Positions 1-7,528 of a stretch of DNA of 64,000 nt are shown here, one piece after another (the stretch's first letter is position 1; every line of letters starts with the position of its first letter). This stretch comes from Bacteroidota bacterium. Its GTDB lineage: Bacteria; Bacteroidota; Bacteroidia; B-17B0; Aurantibacillaceae. The stretch covers positions 1 through 64,000 of the forward strand of contig JAUXTT010000042.1 in the NCBI GenBank assembly GCA_030684395.1, in the 5' to 3' direction. The position numbers and the translations under genes are program-made. The notes beneath the pieces were generated by a model. The model searched no databases, was not told where the DNA came from, and saw nothing but the letters and a program-made list of their open reading frames with translations.

Positions 1-142
1 CTGAATAGAAGAAAAAAAACTACTATGGATAGCCTCATAAATTATTTATGTTGCCTAAAAGTAAAAAAAAATTTCAAATAATAAATTCTATTGTTATAAT
101 TGTAGTAGAATCACCATTTAAAAACAACTAAAAAATCAAACT

Positions 143-757
143 ATGGCTTTAGGAAAAATTGAATCAATCGACCCGAATGATGCTCAGTATGGAACAATTA
201 TTGAGGCAGAAACAGATGACAGATACAACTACCACGACCCTCTGTTCAAAGAAAAAGGTTTGGTAGTTGGAGATCTTGTAACTTTTGTGATTGCATATGA
301 GGAAAAAAATCCGGTAGCTACAGAACTCGCAAAATATGTGCCTACAGAAAGAGTAATTAACGGTCCGGTTGAAGGGCCAATTAGCTCTGTACCGGGTGAA
401 ACAATCCGAATTGGAAGAGGTGGTGTGGTTAAAGGCAATGTATTAATAACTAATAACGCCTCTTTATTTGTTGAAGATGATGGTGCTATTGAAGGAGGCG
501 ATCTTAGTGTAGGAGAAGGAAGCAATGCTACTTTCCGCCGCGGGGGAACAATTAAAGGTAATGTAAATATCAATAATGGTTCTTTGTTAAGAGTTGTAAA
601 TAAAGGTGTAGTAAAAGGTAATGTGGTTTTCAGTAGTGGTAATAAACTAATTATTGGAAACAATAATGGCGGTGGATTTATTACGGGTTCCATTACAACG
701 GATAAAATCAAAAAACTAAGTATTACGGCTACCTCGGTAATAAATTGCGGAGGGTAA
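143..757 (+). CDS. OB-fold (cold-shock-like) plus bactofilin-like beta-helix protein
   Basis: A 204-residue cytoplasmic-looking protein with no signal peptide or membrane segment. Residues 4-65 read like a divergent cold-shock/OB domain: a GKIESI first strand, YGTI in the place of the GFGFI motif, YHDPLF near the VFVH position, then GLVVGDLVTFVI and VATEL, which match the last two strands of cold-shock domains. Residues 85-195 are short glycine- and asparagine-rich turns (VVKGNVLI, TIKGNVNI, VVKGNVVF), a right-handed beta-helix pattern as in bactofilins. The protein may therefore bind nucleic acid through its first half and polymerise through its second; this is inference. It ends on a strong bidirectional terminator and looks monocistronic. 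The domain reading is by eye. Confidence 0.8.
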   Translation: MALGKIESIDPNDAQYGTIIEAETDDRYNYHDPLFKEKGLVVGDLVTFVIAYEEKNPVATELAKYVPTERVINGPVEGPISSVPGETIRIGRGGVVKGNVLITNNASLFVEDDGAIEGGDLSVGEGSNATFRRGGTIKGNVNINNGSLLRVVNKGVVKGNVVFSSGNKLIIGNNNGGGFITGSITTDKIKKLSITATSVINCGG

Positions 758-762
758 TCTTA

Positions 763-797
763 AAAAAAAGAAGGGTTTTTAAAGCCCTTCTTTTTTT
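763..797. terminator. Bidirectional rho-independent terminator
   Basis: A 13-bp perfect stem (arms 763-775 and 785-797, core GAAGGG/CCCTTC) has an A-run on its left and a T-run on its right, so it can stop transcripts from both sides. It lies between the convergent OB/beta-helix gene and rpe and overlaps the last codons of rpe. Confidence 0.9.
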
Positions 798-1435
798 AAT
801 TCAATTATAGTTTGTTTTGGATCTTTACTTGAAAAAACTGTATTCCCTGCAACCAAAACATCAGCACCAGTATGAACCAGTTTGGCATAATTATTCAGGT
901 CTACTCCACCATCAATTTCAATTAATGCTTTAGAATGTGATTGAATAATCATTTCTTTTAGTGCAGAAATTTTTTTATAGGTGTGTTCGATAAATTTTTG
1001 CCCGCCGTATCCCGGGTTCACACTCATTACGCAAACCAGATCAATGTCCTCAATAATATCCTGTAACATATTTACGGAGGTATGCGGATTAATAGCAACT
1101 CCTGCCTTCATTCCCAGATTTTTAATATTCTGAATGCTTCTGTGCAGGTGGGTACACGCTTCCAAATGAACAGTTAGTACATCAGCTCCTGCATCTTTAA
1201 ATGCTTGTGCATACCTGTCAGGGTCCACAATCATTAAATGAACATCCAATGGTTTTTTAGCGTGTTGTTTCAATGCTTTTAAAACAGGGAAACCAAAGGA
1301 AATATTAGGAACAAATACACCATCCATAATATCCACATGAAACCAATCTGCAGCGCTTGAGTTGATCATTTCGATATCACGTTGAAGATTCCCGAAATCT
1401 GCAGAAAGTACTGATGGTGCAACTAAATGAGACAT
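779..1435 (-). CDS. rpe: Ribulose-phosphate 3-epimerase
   Basis: Interconverts D-ribulose 5-phosphate and D-xylulose 5-phosphate in the pentose phosphate pathway. The 218 residues match the usual family length and form a single TIM barrel. The metal and catalytic set is visible: SADF near residue 11, HVDIMDG with H33 and D35, H66 in VHLMI, the VNPGYGGQ phosphate loop region and IDGGVD carrying the second catalytic aspartate. The start is well placed because APSVLSADF is the standard N-terminal strand. A TAATTTTG promoter element lies 18 bases upstream. It is transcribed on its own toward the shared terminator. Confidence 0.97.
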   Translation of the reverse strand: MSHLVAPSVLSADFGNLQRDIEMINSSAADWFHVDIMDGVFVPNISFGFPVLKALKQHAKKPLDVHLMIVDPDRYAQAFKDAGADVLTVHLEACTHLHRSIQNIKNLGMKAGVAINPHTSVNMLQDIIEDIDLVCVMSVNPGYGGQKFIEHTYKKISALKEMIIQSHSKALIEIDGGVDLNNYAKLVHTGADVLVAGNTVFSSKDPKQTIIELKKEGL

Positions 1436-1453
1436 GGCTTAACTTGTTTTTTA

Positions 1454-1461
1454 CAAAATTA
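1454..1461 (-). promoter_or_regulatory. -7 promoter element of rpe
   Basis: Reads TAATTTTG on the minus strand, a full match to the Bacteroidota TAnnTTTG element, 18 bases before the rpe start codon. No convincing -33 TTTG at the usual spacing was found. Confidence 0.55.
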
Positions 1462-1489
1462 ATAAAATATTGAACCAACACAGAATATC

Positions 1490-3391
1490 TTACTCACAAA
1501 TAGTGTTGTTGGTGATCAATCTGTTATTGTAAGTTTGAATAAATGCTTTTTGGCGTTTTAATGCTTGCGTTCTGGAAGAATCAGGGCCTGCCTTTAATAT
1601 CTCATTCCAGTTATTGCCATTTATTGAAAACAGTCTTTCCTTATTTGTTTTCTCGTTAAATTCAATCAAATAGCTGTCGTAAAAGTATTGCCATAAACCG
1701 TTGTAGGAGTTCACTGCAAAATGAGGTTCCTGCTTATTAAAAGGATCATTCCCGAAAGCAAAATAAGGTTTGTCATAATGCAGGTAACTTAATATCCCCG
1801 GCATGATATCGGCTTGCTGAATAACAGTAGAATCCATTGCCTTCAGATGAGAGTTTTGCTGATAAAATAAAATCGGAATCTTATAGTTTCCGGCTTGATT
1901 CGCAAAAAACAGGTCAGCTGATGGTCCTGTATGATCTGCAACTAAAACAAATAGTGTATTTGAAAACCATTTATTTTTCTTCGCGCTTTCAAAAAAGAGT
2001 TTCAATGAATAATCAGTATAAGAAATACATTTGTTTATTGGATATTTTCCTTCTTTGAATTTACCTTTATATTTTTCAGGAACCTCAAAAGGATGATGGG
2101 AACTTAGCGAGAAAATGGCACTTAAAAAAGGTTCTTTCATTTTACTTAGTTCACTTTCATAGCGTTCAAAAAATGGTTCATCCCAAATTCCCCAACTTCC
2201 ATCATAATCTGCATCATTCGCATATTCGTTCCTTCCGAAATAAGTATCGAATCCGGCAAGGTTGCAATAAGTATCAAAACTCATAGTTCCATTATTGCCC
2301 CCATGAAAAAAAGAAGCGGAATATCCTTTTTGTTTTAAAATACTTGCCAGGCTCTGAATTTTATTTCCCCCATACAAAGTATTTAAATAAGGTTCATGTC
2401 CGGATGGTATGGAAGAAAGAATAGCCGGAATACCTTCAATAGAACGCTTTCCGTTTGAGTAGGCATTTACGAAAGTATGACTTTCTTTCATTAACGAATC
2501 TAAAAAGGGTGTAGATGACTCTTTGCCGGCTAAACCAGTATATTCTTTAGAGAAGCTCTCCAAAATAATTACCACCACATTCAGTTTTCTGAATGCAACA
2601 GTGTCATTTGAAGTTTTACAAGGATTGAAGAGTTTTTTGCATTCTATTTCACTTAAATACTTTTTCTCTTCCAGCCTTCCGAGTTCAGCGGATTTCATAA
2701 TGGAAAATGGAGTATTTAATACCAAAGCAATTCTATCAGCCGGCACATTGTCCGCAGCATTCATAATACCCAAAGGGATTAATTGAAATCCGCCCCGCAT
2801 ACCAATCACGGTAAAACCCGCCACCAAAATTAAACCAACAAATCGGTAAATTAATGGTTTTAATTGATTGGTTTCAGGTGGCTGATTGGAAACAAAGCGG
2901 ATAAATAATCTGTTGTAAAAAACATGCAGGACTAAAATAAAAAGGATAGCGATTATAAATACATACCAAAAATCTCTTAGAAATACGGGTAATAATTCTC
3001 CCATATCGGTTTGTGTTCCCATTAATGAGAATACATCAAATGTGGTACGCTTGTGAATAAAAGAAAAATAAGCAAAGTCAGAACAATTAGCAAAAATTGC
3101 AATCCCGTTCACTAAAAGAAACAATGTTTTTGTCAGAATCCTATAAAACTTATTTCTGAAAAAACTAAAAGGGAAACTTACCAATAAAATAAAAACTGCA
3201 TTAGTAAAAAGAACAGCTGAAATATCGAAACTCAAGCTGTACCAAAGTGTTTGCATGAAACTGCCAAACCCTATATCCTGAAAACTATTCTTATTAAAAA
3301 AATAAAAAAGAATGCTACAATCAATATAGCAGAGTAATACCAAGCTAAGCGATAAGAACAAGAATTTTAATCTGTTGAAGTACGCCTGCAT
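1490..3391 (-). CDS. LTA synthase-like membrane sulfatase/phosphotransferase
   Basis: A 633-residue inner-membrane enzyme of the alkaline phosphatase superfamily, LTA synthase (LtaS-like) subfamily. Five hydrophobic segments occupy roughly residues 10-30, 55-75, 87-105, 140-160 and 180-200; the catalytic domain follows, presumably in the periplasm. Metal-site elements are visible: E278 in VIILESFSKEY, the nucleophile position in NGKRSIEG (S317, where LtaS has threonine), W402 and D403 in GIWDEPF, HHPFEVP, and D486-H487 in VADHTG. Relatives move phosphoglycerol or phosphoethanolamine onto glycans or lipids. In a Gram-negative such as this the acceptor is unknown. It stands alone between rpe and purA. 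Confidence 0.85.
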   Translation of the reverse strand: MQAYFNRLKFLFLSLSLVLLCYIDCSILFYFFNKNSFQDIGFGSFMQTLWYSLSFDISAVLFTNAVFILLVSFPFSFFRNKFYRILTKTLFLLVNGIAIFANCSDFAYFSFIHKRTTFDVFSLMGTQTDMGELLPVFLRDFWYVFIIAILFILVLHVFYNRLFIRFVSNQPPETNQLKPLIYRFVGLILVAGFTVIGMRGGFQLIPLGIMNAADNVPADRIALVLNTPFSIMKSAELGRLEEKKYLSEIECKKLFNPCKTSNDTVAFRKLNVVVIILESFSKEYTGLAGKESSTPFLDSLMKESHTFVNAYSNGKRSIEGIPAILSSIPSGHEPYLNTLYGGNKIQSLASILKQKGYSASFFHGGNNGTMSFDTYCNLAGFDTYFGRNEYANDADYDGSWGIWDEPFFERYESELSKMKEPFLSAIFSLSSHHPFEVPEKYKGKFKEGKYPINKCISYTDYSLKLFFESAKKNKWFSNTLFVLVADHTGPSADLFFANQAGNYKIPILFYQQNSHLKAMDSTVIQQADIMPGILSYLHYDKPYFAFGNDPFNKQEPHFAVNSYNGLWQYFYDSYLIEFNEKTNKERLFSINGNNWNEILKAGPDSSRTQALKRQKAFIQTYNNRLITNNTICE

Positions 3392-3439
3392 TCAGGATTT
3401 TTGATGTGTGAATTATGATTTTAGATTTAACCTGTCCAG

Positions 3440-3495
3440 TCAAACACTAACCCTTTGAAGACTTAGTGCATACTTTGCGTGCTTTGTGGTTAAAT
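3440..3495. repeat. Partial AACCACAAAG-type intergenic element
   Basis: The stretch contains ACTTAGTG, ACTTTGCGTG and CTTTGTGGTTAAAT, the right-hand wording of the larger elements at 7398-7516 and 54905-55015. It appears to be a half copy lying upstream of the sulfatase gene and just past the purA stop. Confidence 0.5.
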
Positions 3496-4779
3496 TTACT
3501 TAACCAAAGCATGCTCCATAAAAATGGTCTGCTTTCTGTCAGGTCCAATAGATACAATACTTATAGGAACACCTGTTTGTTTTTCTATGTATGCAACGTA
3601 ATCTTTTAATTCAACGGGTAACTGATCTATATTGTCCATTTTTGTAAGGTCTTTTTTCCAACCCTTCATTTCGATATAAACCGGTTCAATAGCATTATCT
3701 ACAATATCGTATGGAAGATAGTCGATGGTTTCACCTTTGAATTTATAATGTGTACATATTTTGATAGTATCGAATTCGCTGAGGATATCCGCTTTCATCA
3801 TCATTAATTCTGTAGCGCCGTTGATCATAATAGCATAATTCAAAGCGGGAAGATCTAACCAACCACATCTTCTCGGGCGACCCGTTGTAGCACCAAACTC
3901 ACGGCCTACCTGACGGATCTTCTCTCCTGTTTCATCATTCAATTCAGTTGGGAAGGGCCCGCTACCAACTCGTGTGCAATATGCTTTGAAGATACCGATA
4001 ACGTTTCCAATTTTATTTGGAGCAACTCCTAAACCAGTACAAGCACCTGCAGTTACTGTATTTGACGAAGTAACAAAGGGATAAGTTCCGAAATCAATAT
4101 CCAATAAAGAGCCCTGAGCGCCTTCTGCCAATACCTTTTTACCTGCACGCATTGCTTTGTTGATGTACTGCTCGCTATCTATGTGTTGTAATTCTTTTAA
4201 CACTTCTATTCCTTCGAAAAATGCAGGTTCTAATTCTGCCAAATTGTATTCGTAATTATGAAAAGCCAATAATTGTTTATGTTTCGCAACCAATGTATCG
4301 TATTTTTGTTTGAAGGCAGGAGTCGTAATATCACCTACACGTAAACCGTTTCTTCCGGTTTTATCCATGTAAGTTGGCCCTATTCCTTTAAGTGTAGAAC
4401 CGATCTTATCTTTTCCTTTAGCTGCTTCAGAGGCAGCATCCAGCAAACGGTGAGTAGGTAAAATAAGATGAGCGCGTTTAGAGATCAGTAATTTCTTGCT
4501 TACATCAACACCCAGTTTTTTAAGTGCATCAATCTCTTTCTTGAAAATAACCGGGTCAATTACTACACCGTTACCAACAACGTTAATATTGCTATCATGA
4601 AAAATGCCGCTCGGAATGGTATGCAAAACGTGCTTTATTCCGTTGAACTCCAAAGTGTGCCCTGCATTTGGACCTCCCTGAAAACGGGCAATAATATCAT
4701 ATTTTGGGGTAAGAACATCAACGATCTTACCTTTACCTTCATCACCCCACTGCAATCCTAACAATACATCTGCGCTCAT
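3496..4779 (-). CDS. purA: Adenylosuccinate synthetase
   Basis: Catalyses the GTP-dependent condensation of IMP and aspartate to adenylosuccinate, the first committed step from IMP to AMP. The 427-residue length is standard. Clear signatures: WGDEGKGKIVD at residues 11-21 (GTP loop and catalytic Asp), GGPNAGHT in the first catalytic loop, IGSTLKGIGPTY, EGAQGSLLDIDFGTYPFVTSSNT (the family signature) and the TTGRPRRCGW loop that binds IMP and aspartate. It is transcribed alone; a TAATTTTA element about 30 bases upstream could be its -7 promoter box. Confidence 0.98.
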   Translation of the reverse strand: MSADVLLGLQWGDEGKGKIVDVLTPKYDIIARFQGGPNAGHTLEFNGIKHVLHTIPSGIFHDSNINVVGNGVVIDPVIFKKEIDALKKLGVDVSKKLLISKRAHLILPTHRLLDAASEAAKGKDKIGSTLKGIGPTYMDKTGRNGLRVGDITTPAFKQKYDTLVAKHKQLLAFHNYEYNLAELEPAFFEGIEVLKELQHIDSEQYINKAMRAGKKVLAEGAQGSLLDIDFGTYPFVTSSNTVTAGACTGLGVAPNKIGNVIGIFKAYCTRVGSGPFPTELNDETGEKIRQVGREFGATTGRPRRCGWLDLPALNYAIMINGATELMMMKADILSEFDTIKICTHYKFKGETIDYLPYDIVDNAIEPVYIEMKGWKKDLTKMDNIDQLPVELKDYVAYIEKQTGVPISIVSIGPDRKQTIFMEHALVK

Positions 4780-4881
4780 GATTCTGTTTTTATAAAGAAA
4801 GGGCTAAAATTACGCAGAAAAAGAGCGGGAATGAAGGAGTTTGATAAGTTGTTAAAAAGTAGATTGAGGTGCCTTTTAGCC

Positions 4882-4927
4882 GCGCTTGCCCAACTGAACG
4901 ATCAGTCGTTCGGGCGGGGATTCGCGC
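4882..4927. repeat. Imperfect intergenic palindrome, GAACGA/TCGTTC core
   Basis: Outer GCGC arms enclose a perfect TGAACGA-TCAG-TCGTT core followed by CGGGCGGGG. Related wording occurs at 52109-52136 (CCCCGCCTGAACGA) and 59880-59903, so this is one copy of a dispersed family rather than a one-off hairpin. It lacks a T-run, so a simple terminator is unlikely. Confidence 0.6.
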
Positions 4928-5023
4928 AGGTTAAACAAATTTTTTACCAATTTCTTTCGCTAACATCTATAATTCACACGAATTATAAAACCCGGCTGTG
5001 CAAACTTATGAGAATATTAAAAG

Positions 5024-5047
5024 GTAGTTGAGCGTAGCCGAAACTAC
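5024..5047. repeat. GTAGTT...AACTAC inverted repeat
   Basis: Six-base perfect arms (5024-5029, 5042-5047) flank GAGCGTAGCCGA. The right arm supplies the TAG stop of the minus-strand gene that ends at 5044. Confidence 0.5.
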
Positions 5048-6120
5048 AACAATCCTTTCCCGTAAACAAACCTCTCCACCAACAACTTCACTTCTTCCGG
5101 AGACTGGCTGATGATCTTAAATTTATTCAGTTCTTTAATATTTTTCCTTTCTCTTACAGAAAGTGAACCGTCAAGAGCAAATCCTAACAATATGATCTTC
5201 TCGTTCAAAAGTTTAAAATCACTTTCTGTAGCACTTAGTTCTTTGTAATATTCTTTGGAAATGATGTGGTTCTTTACCGTTGAAACTTCAAACTGTTCTA
5301 ATATAAGTTTAGATAACAAATAATGGTTTTTGTGATAATCCCTTTTGCTCATGGCAACATATTGCAGCGTATCATAGATTATTACTTTTTCGCGGTCGGT
5401 TAATTTCCTGTGGTTTTGTAATTCTTCTTTGAAATAGTCCAAATAGTTCTGGCCCATAATAACAATGCGGGCTTCACGCAATACTTGTCGGGTTCCCCAG
5501 GCATTCCAAAAAGCGAAAATGGGAATACCCAACATATCCATCACTTCACGAACCGCGTACCTTCCTAATACACGCTGAATTAAAATTTTCACTAGTAAAT
5601 TACTCAAGGTTGCTTTTAAAGTAAATAATGTATTCATAAGGAATACACTGCTTTTCTTTTGTCCGTAATAAGGATCGATGCCCAGATTTTTAATGTCCTT
5701 GTTTTTCTTTTCCTGCCCTATGCTAAGTAATAATGACTTCTTATCTTTTTCATGCTTGGTTTCCCTATTTATAAAACCAATAGAAAAAGCAATATGATGT
5801 GTGCAATAGATGTTTAAGAAGGTAAGAAGAACGATCTCCAAAAAAACAAGCACCATACCGTAAACAAAGGACACTACACCAAACTCAATAGGTTCATCTA
5901 CAAAAGGTACTTTAAAAGTGCTAACAGGGAACAAACCCGGCAACCAATACTGCGGAAGATACAATACTAAAACCATTATTGCCCCAATAAGAGCAGCTAA
6001 AAAGATAGTAATGTTCTCGCGCCTTTTTACATATCTGATCTCTTCATCATTCAATAAATAAACTGAATCATCAGCAACAGCTTTTTTAGCGGAGATTTTA
6101 TTATAAAACCATTGATACAT
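5044..6120 (-). CDS. Multi-pass membrane protein with TerB-like tail, unknown function
   Basis: A protein of 358 residues, function not recognised; it may belong to the family named LBF_2804 in databases, but that is from memory. Hydrophobic helices lie near residues 38-60 (ITIFLAALIGAIMVLVLYL) and 85-110 (VSFVYGMVLVFLEIVLLTFL), followed by a charged loop (ETKHEKDKKSLLL). A weakly hydrophobic stretch (LKATLSNLLVKILIQRVLG) and an alpha-helical C-terminal half of roughly 150 residues resemble TerB-like helical bundles. The ATG at 6118-6120 is preferred over the GTG at 6142-6144, which would add eight residues and crowd the divergent promoter region. The stop codon lies inside a small inverted repeat. 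Confidence 0.75.
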   Translation of the reverse strand: MYQWFYNKISAKKAVADDSVYLLNDEEIRYVKRRENITIFLAALIGAIMVLVLYLPQYWLPGLFPVSTFKVPFVDEPIEFGVVSFVYGMVLVFLEIVLLTFLNIYCTHHIAFSIGFINRETKHEKDKKSLLLSIGQEKKNKDIKNLGIDPYYGQKKSSVFLMNTLFTLKATLSNLLVKILIQRVLGRYAVREVMDMLGIPIFAFWNAWGTRQVLREARIVIMGQNYLDYFKEELQNHRKLTDREKVIIYDTLQYVAMSKRDYHKNHYLLSKLILEQFEVSTVKNHIISKEYYKELSATESDFKLLNEKIILLGFALDGSLSVRERKNIKELNKFKIISQSPEEVKLLVERFVYGKGLL

Positions 6121-6163
6121 AAATGTGCATTTGTTTGCAGACACAAATTTAATCGGAAAACCT

Positions 6164-6171
6164 TATCTTTG
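6164..6171 (+). promoter_or_regulatory. -7 promoter element of the saccharopine-dehydrogenase-like gene
   Basis: TATCTTTG matches the Bacteroidota TAnnTTTG consensus exactly and sits 16 bases before the chosen ATG, which supports that start over any codon further upstream. Confidence 0.65.
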
Positions 6172-6187
6172 GCGAAAGATTGATTTT

Positions 6188-7393
6188 ATGCAAAAAATAA
6201 AAATAGGCGTTCTGAGAGAAGAAAAAAGCCCGCCGGACAAACGTGTTCCTTTAACACCACTTATTTGTGCCGAATTATTAAAAAAATACCCTCAACTCGA
6301 AATAGCTGTTCAACCAAGTGATATTCGTTGCTATAGTAATGATGAATACCTTGCATTTGGTCTTACAATGAAGGAAGATTTAAGCGATTGTGATATTTTA
6401 ATGGGAGTTAAGGAAGTTCCAAAGGATAAATTAATTCCCGGAAAAAAGTATTTTTTCTTTTCTCATACTATCAAAAAACAGCCGCACAATGTGAAGCTGA
6501 TGAAAACTCTAATAGAGAAAAAAATTCAAATGATAGATTACGAAACATTAACTGATAAAAACCATAACCGTATCATTGGTTTTGGCCGTTACGCAGGTAT
6601 TGTTGGGGCTTATAATGGAATTTTAGGCTACGGAAGAAAATATGATTTGTTTAGAATAAAACCGGCAAACCTTTGCCGCGACCGCGCTGAAATGGAAGAA
6701 GAGTTGAAACGTGTTAAACTGCCAAACATAAAAATTGCTTTAACAGGTGGTGGACGTGTAGCTAATGGTGCTATAGAAACATTAAGTGCCCTGCGTTTGC
6801 GTAAAGTTACTCCTGAAGAATATTTAATGTCGTCTTTCAGAGAACCTGTATATTGTCAGTTAAATCCACGCGATTATGTAGAACGTGAAGGCGATCACAA
6901 CTTCGACCTGCACGATTTCTTTAAACACCCTGAGCACTTTGTTTCAAAATTCCCTGTTTATACTAAGGAAACAGACATCTTCATTTCAGCACATTTCTGG
7001 GATCCCCGTTCTCCAAAAATGTTTACGCATGAAGATATGCAGGCAAAAGATTTTCATATTAGTGTGATAGCTGATATAACTTGTGATATTGATGGATCTG
7101 TGCCCACAACAATACGTGCAAGTACCATTGACCAACCTTTTTACGGTTATAATGCACATACCGGAAAAGAAGATGTTCCTTTCAGCAAAGACACTATCTG
7201 TATTATGGCAGTGGATAATTTACCATGTGAATTGCCCCGTGATGCAAGTGATGATTTCGGTAAAGACCTTGTTGAACGTGTACTTCCAAACGTTATTGGT
7301 GAAGATGTAGATGGTGTTATTGAAAGAGCTTCTATTTGTAAAGATGGTAAACTAACGCCAGCATTCGAATACCTAAATGATTACGCTTATTAA
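6188..7393 (+). CDS. Saccharopine dehydrogenase (lysine-forming)/alanine dehydrogenase-like oxidoreductase
   Basis: A 401-residue NAD(P)-dependent oxidoreductase with the AlaDH/PNT-type two-domain fold. The N-terminus GVLREEKSPPDKRVPLTP carries the Arg/Lys pattern of eukaryotic Lys1-type saccharopine dehydrogenase, and FFSHTIKKQPHN, MIDYETL and GFGRYAGIVGAYNGILGYG follow in the same order as in Lys1. A nucleotide-binding glycine motif (ALTGGGRVANGAIETL) appears near residues 182-197. Lys1 cleaves saccharopine to lysine and 2-oxoglutarate; whether this one does is uncertain, since no other lysine-catabolism gene is nearby. The ATG at 6188 is chosen because the family begins at this point and the promoter lies directly upstream. 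Confidence 0.85.
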   Translation: MQKIKIGVLREEKSPPDKRVPLTPLICAELLKKYPQLEIAVQPSDIRCYSNDEYLAFGLTMKEDLSDCDILMGVKEVPKDKLIPGKKYFFFSHTIKKQPHNVKLMKTLIEKKIQMIDYETLTDKNHNRIIGFGRYAGIVGAYNGILGYGRKYDLFRIKPANLCRDRAEMEEELKRVKLPNIKIALTGGGRVANGAIETLSALRLRKVTPEEYLMSSFREPVYCQLNPRDYVEREGDHNFDLHDFFKHPEHFVSKFPVYTKETDIFISAHFWDPRSPKMFTHEDMQAKDFHISVIADITCDIDGSVPTTIRASTIDQPFYGYNAHTGKEDVPFSKDTICIMAVDNLPCELPRDASDDFGKDLVERVLPNVIGEDVDGVIERASICKDGKLTPAFEYLNDYAY

Positions 7394-7397
7394 GTAA

Positions 7398-7516
7398 ATT
7401 AACCACAAAGAGGGCACGAAGCGGACGCAAAGTTTATAAAGAAAATTATTAAAATCTTTGCGTACTTTGTGGTTCCGATAGCTATCGGGACTTAGTGAAC
7501 TCTTTGTGGTTAAACA
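7398..7516. repeat. Composite intergenic element, AACCACAAAG inverted repeat with nested CCGATAGCTATCGG
   Basis: AACCACAAAG and CGCAAAG on the left are mirrored by CTTTGCG and CTTTGTGGTT on the right. The palindrome CCGATAGCTATCGG (7475-7488) follows at once, then ACTTAGTG and a second CTTTGTGGTTAA. The same composite order recurs at 54905-55015. It fills the gap before the helicase gene. Confidence 0.75.
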
Positions 7517-7528
7517 ATACTATTCTTA

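Noticed and set aside
229-711. A 160-codon minus-strand frame opposite the OB/beta-helix gene
   Set aside because: It is the shadow of a glycine-rich plus-strand gene; the proline- and leucine-rich translation has no signature and no start context.
4831-5031. A 66-codon reading frame between purA and the membrane protein
   Set aside because: It runs straight through the palindromic repeat at 4882-4927, has no recognisable motif and no promoter, and its composition does not look like a protein.
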